This document shows positions 9,615 to 18,932 of a stretch of 64,000 bases of DNA, piece after piece. The stretch is from Rhabditophanes sp. KR3021 (Eukaryota > Nematoda > Chromadorea > Rhabditida > Alloionematidae). The notes below the pieces were generated by a model, which saw only the letters and a list, made by a program, of their open reading frames with translations, did not search any database and was not told the origin of the DNA. Both the position numbers and the translations under genes were made by a program. The DNA is taken from assembly GCA_963281155.1 (NCBI GenBank), contig CAUJLY010000004.1:1984001-2048000 (forward strand), in the 5' to 3' direction. Positions within the stretch are counted from its first letter, which is position 1. Each line of letters begins with the position of its first letter.

Positions 9615-9898
9615 TCAATTGGGAATGCAATTGTTACAATCGTTGTTCACAAAAGTCAGTCCAAATTCTTTTTCCATAATGGCATCATTAATTTCAACTT
9701 CATGTTCGCCATTTAAAACTTTATCTACAAGTTGAGCGTCTTCGCGTATTAGTGTCACATTAGTTATCCGATCTTCGGCATGATTTAACGTTTGAATGTG
9801 CATTAGAAGACTTCGGATTGACATTCTTTTAAGAGAAGGTTTTCCATCAACATCACCTTCCATTTGACTTGCTACCAAACTTATGATAATGGCGTAGT
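9615..9898 (-). CDS. Terminal-exon-like segment, unrecognised (possibly a gene remnant)
   Basis: Minus strand. An acceptor (TATTTTTTAG) at about 9899 is followed by an open frame of about 94 codons (DYAIIISLVASQMEGDVDGKP...) to a stop at 9615. The composition is mixed and protein-like, with acidic and hydrophobic helices and ending NNCIPN. If used alone, translation could begin at the internal ATG near 9863. No upstream exon with a proper donor was found between 9900 and 10200, though fragments of an open frame are present. The family is not recognised. It may be the last exon of a decayed gene. Confidence 0.35.
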
Positions 9899-10751
9899 CT
9901 AAAAAATAAAGAGTGAAAAATGGGTGGTAGTAATTATATTGGGTTGTTTATTATACAAGAGGTGAATAGCGTAAACTAGAGTTGCAACTTTTTGAGTCAC
10001 AATGAGAGATGCAGAATTTGTTTAGTTGATAGTCCTATGATCAGTAGTTTTCAACAAAGAACACTGCATCAAACTCAAAATAGTTGGGGGTAAATTACAA
10101 CGCAAGGAAATAGAAGCAATATGGTGCTAAGTCAGATTTAATAAACTTCCTGCGAAAGGACATACGTGTAAAGGGAGGATAAAATGAGGCACGTGGAATG
10201 AATGGTTGAATTTAAAAAATGATATTCTGAAATGTGTTCGAACCTCTTCTAAATTCATATTTAAATTTTACTATCATGCAAAGTTCACACATTTTTCTAA
10301 CCTCAGTTTCATAAATTGGGTTACTAAAAGTCTAAAACATACAGTAAATATTTAGATATGTATTGGTTAGCACAATGGACAATAACGGCAAATCGGAAAG
10401 GTAGTTAATTAAGTCAAAACTAAATGGAGTTTTCGTCAAAGACTTCTCCTTATATAACTAAATTATCGAAAAATTGAATATGAACTTGATCAAACCTTTG
10501 CAATCTCTTTTCAGACTGTAAATTCTGTTTATAAGAGATACTTTTAATCTTGTTCCAAAGTTGTGTAGCAGAATTAGAATAATGGACATTTATTTACCTT
10601 TGTTTTATCTTACTTATCAACTTTTATATAAACACGCAGTAGATTAATTTACAGCAATCAAATATTATCTTTTAATTGGCACTTATTATGTAGCTAATTA
10701 ATTGTAAGCTAAATTGATGTATAAAAACAATGTAATGTTTGTTATGCAAAA
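9899..10751. other. Intergenic, nothing recognised
   Basis: AT-rich sequence between the unassigned segment and the 5S gene. On the minus strand, scraps of open frame with stops are seen near 9960-10080. No other element is supported. Confidence 0.35.
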
Positions 10752-10870
10752 AGCTTACACCACTACGGATTCCCAGGACGTCTCCGATCCAAGTACTAAG
10801 GTAGCTCGAAGTTGATTCACTTCTCAGATCGAACGGGATGAGGTGCTTTCAACATGATATGAGCGTAAGC
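10752..10870 (-). rRNA. 5S ribosomal RNA
   Basis: The minus strand from 10870 reads GCTTACGCTCATATCATGTT and continues through CATCCCGTTCGATCTGAGAAGT, TTAGTACTTGGATCGGAGAC and CCTGGGAATCCG to GTGTAAGCT, 119 nt. This is a full eukaryotic 5S rRNA with internal A-box and C-box promoter sequences. The 5' and 3' ends (GCTTACG...GTAAGC) pair to form helix I. A TTTTT terminator follows directly. It differs from the copy at 22089 by one base in the 3' part (GTAGTGG versus GTGGTGG). Confidence 0.95.
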
Positions 10871-11411
10871 GATAATGCATATCAACAAAATGTATTTAAA
10901 ATAAAGAGACTTTTGGGTACGCCAGCTCGAATGGGTTACCAATACAAGGAAAAATAGGAATATTCCAATGAGTTTAATTTTAACAAAATCATTACAAAAT
11001 AATAATTGGTTTGTTTTAATCAGCAAGATCTGATTGATAAACACAATATTTTAAAATCGAAAAAATAATGTGTGGGTGATTTGGCATTCGCAAATTTTCG
11101 AATAAGTCATCTTACTCTGCGAGCTAATATTCACTTTCATTCTTTAGACCTCATATATTGTACTATAAAATCCTTAATAAAAAGAGTAATTCGTAAGCAG
11201 CATAATGATGAATCTAATATGATATAGTAAAGTCGATTTGAGTACATTTCCAGAGACAATTATCGTGAAAAATGTTTCTTCATATACGTATTTTTATTGA
11301 TAATCAAACTAAATGTTTTAAACACGGGGTATTTAATTTTATAACGTCATTGTAATTGTTTATTCACAAAATTCAAGTTCAAGTTATTAATGTAAAATAT
11401 TAGATTTCGAT
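10871..11411. other. 5' flank of the 5S gene, homologous to the flank of the second 5S copy
   Basis: The first 10 bases upstream of the 5S start (ATGCATTATC on the minus strand) are identical in both 5S copies. A block around 10917-10945 (GGTACGCCAGCTCGAATGGG) and one around 11080-11140 (ending in CTGCGAGCTAATATTC) have diverged counterparts near the second 5S gene. This copy lacks about 60 bases within the second block. Otherwise AT-rich. Confidence 0.5.
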
Positions 11412-11830
11412 TATTTCCTTACTATTAAATCAGAAATTCTGCAAATTGGTAAATTTGTGTGTAAGATTTCTTTTTCGTGACTAGGTTTAAGGTCAAAAAT
11501 TCTGACTTTTTCCAGACTTCCTCTGGGAATGTGACTTACATCGAATTTCTGAAAAAAAACCCTTGCATCAATTTGTAGAGCTAGAAAAACTAAGTTTAAT
11601 GACATAGAACAGAACTTAAAAGCTCAAACAACCTGCCTATAGGAACAGCCAATAATGTGCAACCATAAAAAGAAAAAAATATTATTTTTGTGTAATGGTA
11701 AAAAAAAGAAGTTTCTTGAAAAACAGTTATTATATCAAAATGCCTTTACGTGGAAAAAACCGCCGGCAAAGCAATTATACAAGAAAAAAAGTTTTGAAAA
11801 TATGTTCCGTACTTGGTTTTATTTTATTAG
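11412..11830 (+). repeat. Dispersed repeat, copy 1
   Basis: Shares a long, clearly alignable sequence in the same orientation with 61267-61790. It begins TTTCCTTACTATT, has the near-identical core CAATTTGTAGAGCTAGAAAA followed by TTTAATGACATAGA, and ends near the TTCC-TACTTGGTT stretch. Copy 2 has an extra piece of about 130 bases near the start. The minus strand of copy 1 is open for 64 codons from ATG at 11605 to the stop at 11411, and copy 2 keeps the same frame with stops, so the element may carry a decayed coding segment. No terminal inverted repeats were recognised. Confidence 0.7.
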
Positions 11831-11834
11831 ATAA

Positions 11835-12463
11835 TTAATCTGAAAGTATTTCACCAGTATATCTACATAAAAAGAAATTTCCAGCTACTGGTTGTCCAAG
11901 CCTGTACTTAAAAATAAATGAGTGAAAGTTCCAATTATTTCTTTCTTTATGTGAGTATTCAGTATCTCTGATTTCATCTGATGCATCAATTTTATCTTGT
12001 TGTTTGAATAGTAAAAATATGTATCTGTGGAGGTCATATTTGATGCTTGCTTCAAATGCTTCCGAAGTAATTTTTACAGATAACTCATGGCCAATGTAAT
12101 CAGTTATGACCTCACCTGCTTCAACATCATTGCCCGGAATATTTACAACAAGCCAATGTTTTACCGGATTTTTAAATTGATGTTCCTTATTTTCCAAATC
12201 AGGATCTGAACAGTAATAGTATTTTATAAGCAAATCATTAACTTACCAATAAAACAAAGTGTATAAAAAGCATCTTTATCAGCAGTATAGCTAACTTTAG
12301 GTTTGTATTGAATTCGACTTGGCTTTAACTCTTTTCCAATTTGAACACTTACTCCATTTTCATACTCATAGTCGTAATCATATTCAACAGTCAACAATTT
12401 TGTTGGAGCCTTTACAATACTTGGCGAAATGTTATGTTTAATAAATGAATCGGAAACATCCAT
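11835..12463 (-). CDS. PEBP-family protein (phosphatidylethanolamine-binding, OV-16/RKIP type)
   Basis: Exon 1 is 12247-12463 (ATG at 12463, MDVSDSFIKHNISPS). Exon 2 is 11835-12205. A 41-bp intron (12206-12246) splits the Asp codon of the family DPD motif. About 195 residues, the usual PEBP length. Visible hallmarks are DPD, HWLVVNIPGND followed by an acidic stretch and DYIGHE, and LHRYIFLLFKQ, all parts of the anion-binding pocket in the family. The C-terminal end, PVAGNFF, corresponds to the family PVAGTCY. An insertion of about 16 residues follows DYIGHE. No signal peptide is seen, so it is probably cytosolic. PEBPs bind phospholipid head groups or regulate kinases. The exact ligand is unknown. 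Confidence 0.8.
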
Positions 12464-12859
12464 AATAGCTTCTATCAATAAAAATAGATAATGTAAAATA
12501 AATGCGCCTCTTATATATAGAGAAAAGGATAATTTTTGGTGTCTAATTAATATTTGATAACAGAATTAAACTTTTTTGATAAACTGTTATTATTATTTTA
12601 GATAGCAAGAAAATCGTAGTTTTTGTGTTGATTATTTTGCATTGCCTTTATCAATGTAAATAATACTAAATCGTTATCTGTTTACCATCTTTTTTTTATG
12701 TATAATAAAAATTAATCAAGACCAGTACAGAAGGGAGTGTGGTTTAACATATATATTTGTTAGTTATTATTAAATACATATATACAGTTGTATCTGCCTG
12801 TAGCGGACTCCATGTTTAACGGACAAAATAAATGATAATTGTTTGAATAGTTGCAGTAG
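12464..12859. other. Intergenic, nothing recognised
   Basis: The 5' flank of the PEBP gene. No feature seen beyond AT-rich sequence. A possible lost 5' exon of the Cys-rich pseudogene could not be identified here. Confidence 0.35.
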
Positions 12860-13210
12860 TTATGTGCCTCAAAATGTAGCTTCCGTGGTTTATCAACTAA
12901 TGTTTGCGAAAGCTCCTGTATCTCATTAGATTATGAAAGAAGACGTATCGTGAACACATGCTCCATGTCTTGTCAAGGCAATTGCAAAGATCAATCTCTT
13001 TATTCTGACAAAGCATTCGCTCAATGTTCTGTTGTATGCAAAAGTTCATGTGACAAAGAGCGTTGAAATCAAGCTTCTGTTTTTAATAAATGCGAGCCGA
13101 GCTGTTTAAACATTTGTCATAACAGACAATTCAAAGAACAAATAGAATTATACAAGCTCAGCATAATTTGTTATTCTTTTTGTAGAAATGAAGCATGTAA
13201 CAAATATTAA
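12860..13210 (+). pseudogene. Cys-rich repeat protein with one in-frame TGA
   Basis: One plus-strand frame, open from about 12860 to TAA at 13208-13210 except for a single TGA at 13064-13066, encodes roughly five C-x3-C-x3-C units separated by 10-16 residues (for example CSMSCQGNCKDQSLY and CEPSCLNICHN). This is the pattern of small secreted Cys-rich nematode proteins. Aligning the units puts the TGA where neighbouring units have Leu or Phe, not Cys. A TGA-coded selenocysteine is therefore unlikely and a nonsense mutation is more likely. No start codon or signal peptide is found upstream. A TAGTAG acceptor-like site precedes the segment, so a 5' exon may be lost or unseen. Confidence 0.55.
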
Positions 13211-13412
13211 TGAAAACAGTTTAAATGCAATAAGAAATTTATTAAATCGTTTTATAAAAAATAATAAAGTTACAATAAAGTTAATACTATTAAAATACCC
13301 ATTATAAAAGTAATTGAACAAAGGCAAAACACTAATTTGCAGATTCATAAATATCCAAAAAGTATATATGACGAATTCAAAGTTTATTGACGCTTGAGCT
13401 TCTTCCAAAGGG

Positions 13413-13571
13413 TTATGTCGTCTCTTGGTTATTTGCATACTCAGCTTCCCTAATTACGTTGACCAAGTCACAGAAGACAATTGATATAAAGGGGCAAATA
13501 AATGCATTGACAAAGGAGAAGAAAATTGCCAGGAGTAAATGAAGGTAGTCGCGAAATGCGAAGTAACGAAG
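13413..13571 (-). pseudogene. Possible ABC-transporter (P-glycoprotein type) first-membrane-helix exon relic
   Basis: A minus-strand open segment after a TTTTTTAG acceptor at 13572, 52 codons to TAA at 13413-13415. It reads like the start of a P-glycoprotein transmembrane domain: LRYFAFRDYLHLLLA, then PFISIVFCDLVN, resembling the family pattern RYA-x-x-DxLLL...PLxxIVFGDM. The preceding exon-like ATG segment is in the wrong phase, and no other ABC domains follow. It is short, so the assignment is tentative. Confidence 0.35.
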
Positions 13572-13748
13572 CTAAAAAAGAACTATTAGACAATGCAAAA
13601 TGGAACTTACTTTTCCAGATATTTACACATTCTAAAACTAAATTACATCAATAAGAGACACTTTTAATAGACAAGAAAATATTTAATTGGCAAAAAATTT
13701 ATTAATTTAAAAAGAAAAAGTGACTTTAATTATATATTTTTAGATACT

Positions 13749-14558
13749 CTACTTAGATTTTGTGGATATACCTGCTTTTCGGGCTTTTGCCTGTGTGATT
13801 TCATTTAGAAAGTATTTTTGGAGTCGAAACATTTCATTTCCTAGAGCATTGATGTAGCAGCTTTTGCCGGAAGCCATATTGAATGCAGTGAATTCGATTT
13901 CTTTGGCATATTGAGTCAAGAGCAGATACCAATATCTACTCATGAATTTGGCAACTCTTCTTGGGCATATTGATCTCATTATCTTGATAATAAATTGTTT
14001 CCGTGCCCACTCAGAAACTGTGCAATTCCATATTTGATTGTTGGTAGATACAATCGGAACACAACATCGATTTTCCGTGGCTAAAATATCCATCTCAAAT
14101 AGGTATTCTAGATCACTACAAATATGACAATATACTGCATCGCAACTCCTCCAATGACTCATCAAAATTTTTGTGTCCGTGCATTCTCGATGTGAACAAT
14201 TTGGTCTCTTACTACATTCAGAAATATGGCGAATTGTTCCCTTCATTTCATTGCACAAACTATATGTACATTCTTTTGTAAGTGTCCCTTCGTCTGGTCC
14301 TGAACATCTCACACTATGAACGAATAAAGCCATATATCCTTGTAAGGACTTTAGATCCTTAAGCGTTTCCATTTTATAGTATTGGTAAAGACCGCGTAAA
14401 TGATGCGCACCAACTGACAGTTTAAAAATTAAAGGGACACTTTGATAACAGTTCACCAATGGGTCTGATATTTGAAAGCTACACTTCCATGCGAGATGCC
14501 CTGTCAACCCACCCAAAACCTTTCCTAGCAAATTGAGATGACACAAATCAAATATCAT
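13749..14558 (-). CDS. Stand-alone TAZ1-KIX protein derived from CBP/p300
   Basis: Intronless, 269 residues. About residues 78-150 form a TAZ1 zinc domain. Three HCCC sites are all visible: HSVRC with CTYSLC, RHISEC with CSHREC, and SHWRSC with CHIC. About residues 175-265 match the KIX domain: W-x-x-x-VSEWARKQFIIKIMRSI-P, then an AKEIEFTAFNMA helix, then FRLQKYFLNEI. In CBP/p300 these two domains bind activators such as CREB and HIF. Here there is no bromodomain, HAT domain or TAZ2. Known family role is transcriptional coactivation. Inference: this product could compete with full-length CBP for activators. Lack of introns suggests a retrocopy or an ancient fragment. Its start lies 101 bp from the divergent NOT2-like gene. 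Confidence 0.75.
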   Translation of the reverse strand: MIFDLCHLNLLGKVLGGLTGHLAWKCSFQISDPLVNCYQSVPLIFKLSVGAHHLRGLYQYYKMETLKDLKSLQGYMALFVHSVRCSGPDEGTLTKECTYSLCNEMKGTIRHISECSKRPNCSHRECTDTKILMSHWRSCDAVYCHICSDLEYLFEMDILATENRCCVPIVSTNNQIWNCTVSEWARKQFIIKIMRSICPRRVAKFMSRYWYLLLTQYAKEIEFTAFNMASGKSCYINALGNEMFRLQKYFLNEITQAKARKAGISTKSK

Positions 14559-14659
14559 TTTTTACGTTTTAGTGGTGGGTGCATGTATTCGCAAATTTAC
14601 ATATACTGTCCTTCACTAATTTTAATATATAAGGAGCAATAAAATCATTTTCCTCTTAA

Positions 14660-15356
14660 ATGGCTATCAATTTATTTTCATCGCGCTTTACTAATGATAA
14701 CTTTAATGGGGTCGAGGATCCACACCTTGGGTTTAACCCAACTTACGATTACTTGGAAACATTAGGAAGAGCTATGCGATGTGGGGGCACAGACATAGTG
14801 TTTCCCTTGGGCGAGGCCTTCCATGTCAAGAATGTTTCATTTGATCCGAAGATGCAAGCCTACTACAGGTCCAATTACTACCTTTCTGATGTAGTCAAGA
14901 GAAGGCTGCCATACATGCAATATTACGAAATGTCATTGGAAGTCTTGTTCAGTTTATATTACTCTCATTATGAGAGTGACGTCAAGGTGGAAATCGCAAA
15001 AGAGTTAATAAGGAGAGGTTGGATGTACTTGGACCAAACCAAGGAATGGATTTTGGTTAGCAAAGAACTAAAGAGAATGCTGACTAGGACTTTTATTGAA
15101 CTTGGAGAGTTTGTCTACTTCGACAAAATGCTATTCAAAGTAGTAAGTTGGTAGTCCTTAATTATTAGTAATACATCACTTTTAGTTGAAGAAGTTTGGG
15201 ATCCTGACTGTCTATGACGTAGCCACCGTGGGGGAACTAGATTTTTATGACAAACACAGATGGGTTGAAGCTAGAATCAACATCGCAATAGCTGACCGTA
15301 TTGATCGCCTACTTCTTTTGAAAAAAGCCAAACTCTTTGAAAGAAAATCTTCATAA
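14660..15356 (+). CDS. Mini NOT2/3/5-domain protein (CCR4-NOT subunit 2-like)
   Basis: Exons 14660-15142 and 15186-15356 (43-bp intron) give 217 residues. The C-terminal two-thirds match the NOT2/3/5 (NOT-box) domain: YYLSDVVKRRLP, then EVLFSLYYSHYESDVKVEIAKELI-RRGWMY, then WILV, then FVYFD and a final Phe/Tyr-rich stretch. These parallel CNOT2 segments LPPIKLNRYGEDLLFYLFY...ELYSREWRYHKEERIWL...YYFFD. Upstream, EDPHLGFNP may be a reduced version of the region preceding the domain. CNOT2 proteins are usually 370-540 residues, so this is a shortened paralogue. Known role: scaffold of the CCR4-NOT deadenylase. It is head to head with the TAZ1-KIX gene, and the 101-bp gap may be a shared promoter. 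Confidence 0.6.
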
Positions 15357-15603
15357 AGTAACAATATTTTTTGCCATATCTAATAAGTATATTATTATAA
15401 TTGTTTAAATTTTCTTAAATAAAGTTAATGTACACAAAGTGAAATTGTTTACTTAAATTAAGAAGATAGTAAAATAATTGTATATTTTTAAATTAGAAAA
15501 GTATTATATTGATTCAGTAAAAAGAATTACTTTGATATTTGGGACCAAATTCTTACCTAAAAGTAGAAATCAAAACATCCATTTTAATAGTTACTTACCA
15601 GAA

Positions 15604-16213
15604 ATGGTTTTCACCATGAAACTCTTTATCCCGTTAGCCGCCTTCGTTGAGCAAACATCTGCTGTGTGCAAATGTACATCTTTCTGAAGGCCAACTATTC
15701 GTTCTCAATATTACTATTCAGTTCTCGTGTATCCCCGTGATGACGTTACTGAAATGCCATGCAACCCAGTAAGATGTGTTTATACTATCCAAACGACTCA
15801 ATTAAGTGGAATTAATGGCAACGTTTATTATCTTAGAAACTTTCAAAAGCCTACTGCTACACTCAAATTTTATAACGGTAATGACCTTTCTGCTGCTCCC
15901 TACTTTAAATTTGAATAACATAGTGCAAACTCGGAATTAACCGTTACTCCTTTATCTGGTGCGTCTTTTGCTACAATCGTTCCTGACGTCAATCCAGCAC
16001 TCACCGAAAATTTGCCAACATTTATTTCGTATGTTATAGGAAAAGCCCCATACAACAACCACCGCCCTTACTACATCAGCTCCTCATCTAACTACGCCAA
16101 CAACATAAGATGCAAAAACCACACTTGAAGCTTCTAACACCACGACTGAAACTTCTAGCATCACGACTGAAGCTACAGCTTTAGAAACTACAACTGAAAC
16201 TACAACTTCCTAA
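15604..16213 (+). pseudogene. Secreted Thr-rich protein pseudogene
   Basis: ATG at 15604, then a signal-peptide-like start (MKLFIPLAAFV), stays in one frame through a TGA at 15685-15687 and a TAA at 15916-15918. Between and after the stops the sequence is protein-like: YYSVLVYPRDDV, a two-Cys CNPVRC, then VYYLRNFQKPTATLKFYNG, then ELTVTPLSG. This beta-rich pattern is reminiscent of CUB-like extracellular domains. Near 16040 the frame shifts into a Thr-rich mucin-like tail (TTTALTTSAP..., TTTETTTS). At least two stops and one frameshift show it is dead. The Thr-rich tail resembles the linker of the gene at 1999, but I see no clear homology between them. Confidence 0.55.
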
Positions 16214-17319
16214 ATTATTGCTACTCAAGATCATATTGAATTCGTTTACTTTCATTATTTATTTTAACTTTTTACATTTAAATAAAACTACTCTTCATAA
16301 GTATCAATACAAAATAAACATTAAATGTTGTTATAAAATTTTATTGCAAGGGCATATTTAAAGACATGGACATTTTTAATTCTATTAAGGTTAGTTACGT
16401 ATTTATATAAATTAAACACCATTTAGATTGTTGTTTAGAGACTTGATTCGTCGTGGAGAATAATGCTATAAAAAGAGTATCAATTAGTTAAGATTACATT
16501 TTAAATATACTAATGTTGGATTGACAACTGATTGAGATAGTTAAAACCTTTGAGGATTGTAATAAGATCTATGAAACAATTACTTTTCTATGATTGGTAT
16601 TCATCACAATCTAGCAGTGCAAGAATGGTGTATCTACATGAAGCTTCGCGGAAGACAATGGTTTGGAAAAGGAGATTATCACTATGATAGAGAGTAAATA
16701 TCAAAGCCTTTCTGACTGTTCGCTACAAAAATGCTACATTCCTCTAATGTAGCAATACATAATTCATAAATGCCTTTTTAGTTCTATTAATTTTGGAATA
16801 AAAATGAATATTATCTGGACAGGATGTGAGGATGGGGTAAAATGTTACATATTTCCTTTGCATTGCTTTTCATTAGTAAAATAATATTGTAACGATAGGG
16901 AATTTCTAATTTGTTAAATAAATATGGCTTAATGGTTCTAAACATGAATGTATTTTGAAGAGATTAGAAACTTTTGCAAGTTTCATTCCAAAATTTACTT
17001 TCAAAATTCATTTAGAATATTGAAGTAGCTATTTACCTTTGGGAAAATATAAATTCTCAAACTCTCAATATATTTAACCTATTTAAGCAAGCGGCATAAT
17101 TATCCAAAGTGGTGCATTTGAAGAATTATACACTTGATACAAATTACGTAATATTAAATTCAATTGCAAACGCAAGGTTTTTATTTTACATCCAAAAATA
17201 TCTGATGATTTGGTTTAACATGCAAAACGAATATTATTTGATAATTTAAGACATAAAAAAGTAAAGTTTATTAAAAATCATCAATTAAAAAGCATCGTCA
17301 TATTAAATACACAATTACA
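16214..17319. other. Intergenic, little recognised
   Basis: AT-rich. A 35-codon ORF (16590-16697) has ordinary protein-like composition but no support. Polyadenylation signals for both neighbours are likely (AATAAA near 16280 on the plus strand). No repeats or RNA genes recognised. Confidence 0.35.
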
Positions 17320-18177
17320 TTAAAAAAGATCAATGGCACCGGAATTGACGTGATGTGATATTGAACTCCACGGGAAAATATGAACCTCGTCTAGAGCAAC
17401 ATTAATTGTGAGAGTAGCATTTGTGTCATTATAGTCAGCGACTTCGATAGAAGACAATTCATAACTAATTATTTTGCACAATACACGTGGATTTGATAGT
17501 GACTTTTCACAGACTATCGTTGCTTTGTAAGGACCAGGAAGGCCGTTCAAGAAACCATCGTGCATTAACTTGTCATAATGTTGGATGTATTCTTTGGCGA
17601 ATTCTATTTCACGATCATCCAGCAAATTAGTAGTATTTTCCATTCTCAACTTACTGTCTAGATTTAGGTAATACAGCGAATTTTCCTCTATTAATTGTAA
17701 TCGTCGATTTATGTAACTCTTTACAAGATACTCGACCCGGGCTATTTCCATCCTAAACAGTGGATACTGAACTGGTTTAGTCCCGTTTTTGTATGTTTCC
17801 CCAATAATCTCAAGCTTTTCTTTATATTTTGATATGACTTCCAAAATGACATCAACAACATCGAATCGCTGCAATAGTAATTCCGGAGCATATTTTTGAT
17901 TTCTGTATATTTTCGTCATTAGCGCCAGCAACTAAATTATTCATTATCTAACTAATACTTACATGTACTTTAAACTTACTTCAACGCATGTCATCTGTTC
18001 ATTATCTTCGTCATCATCATCCGATTCGATTGGAGCACTCTCGTATTCTGTCTCATCTTCTTCTACAGCTTCTTCTACAATATCCTCTTCGAATTCATTT
18101 GGCACTTCTTGATTGAACTCATTGGAGCCCTCATCATACACATCTTCCACTCCAATTAATTCAGCGCCATCATTCAT
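17320..18177 (-). CDS. sld-5: GINS complex subunit SLD5 (GINS4)
   Basis: Exon 1 (17980-18177, ATG at 18177) and exon 2 (17320-17931) give 269 residues, close to the family's usual 220-290. The N-terminal 60 residues are very acidic (EEDIVEEAVEEDE, DDDDED). The SLD5 core follows: KYAPELL, then FRMEIARVEYLVKSYINRRL, then YYL, a DDREIEFAKEY helix, and the small C-terminal beta domain ending in SGAIDLF, which parallels the human ending SGAVQLI. Known role: part of the CMG (CDC45-MCM-GINS) replicative helicase. The start was chosen as the first ATG after the intergenic AT-rich stretch. Two upstream in-frame codons lack a good context. Confidence 0.85.
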
Positions 18178-18932
18178 TTTAAATAAATCCAAACAGATAT
18201 TAAATACAAGCAATATATATTAAATACAGATATTACCAATTAGGTACCAAAAAAGCACAACTAGGGATTTGTTCCAAAATTGTCTCTTCAGAATGGCGAC
18301 CGTCTTTCCCGCTCAACTACACATACCAACAATATTGTACTTATAGTCAATATGCGCGATACTCTTCTTTCCTCGCTGTGTGTACGTTGCCTAGTCTCTC
18401 CATCACTTTTCCATTAACCACCAACAACGATAATGGTCAATAAATCGACAAAGATGCCCATATTAAGTCTTTACAATAAATTGCAATTCAGTGTAATTCT
18501 TGACTCGTTTCAGGCTCTGCTTTTATTTAAGACCCAATATTTTGCTTACTCATGCATCACAAACACATACATTCTTCTTGCATTACTTTTTTGATTTATC
18601 CCAACTATTATGATCTCCAATAAAAAGACAAATTCGTCCTACGACAAATCAAGATTAATTTCAATTGAATGCAATACTTGTTGCAGGGTTTTACTTTTCA
18701 GCTTTACCCAAATATGATACTTATTTATCCATCATACACACATGCACACACCCTACTTTATATCGCGACTTCTTTTGCAACGATACGACTCATTTTTTAA
18801 ACAACCCATTGGAATATCGTTTTAACAAGCATTTGTTTTTTTAGAGATCTTACATAGTCAACATATATTGTTATCCGAGAAAACAATATCTTTACTAAAA
18901 TCTACTACGTTTGCTAAAAAATTGATTGCAAG
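18178..18932. promoter_or_regulatory. Bidirectional upstream region between SLD5 and SWSN-1
   Basis: 755 bases between divergent starts (SLD5 to the left, SWSN-1 to the right). AT-rich with several pyrimidine-rich tracts. No TATA box, tRNA or coding signal recognised. Probably the shared promoter region. Confidence 0.4.

Noticed and set aside
10917..10945. Spliced-leader RNA gene next to 5S, as in C. elegans
   Set aside because: The minus strand reads GGTAACCCATTCGAGCTGG before a GT, loosely SL-like, but the second copy does not keep it and no Sm site or SL hairpin was recognised.
12860..13210. Selenoprotein explanation of the TGA
   Set aside because: The TGA aligns with Leu/Phe in the other repeat units, not Cys, and no SECIS-like hairpin was recognised downstream.
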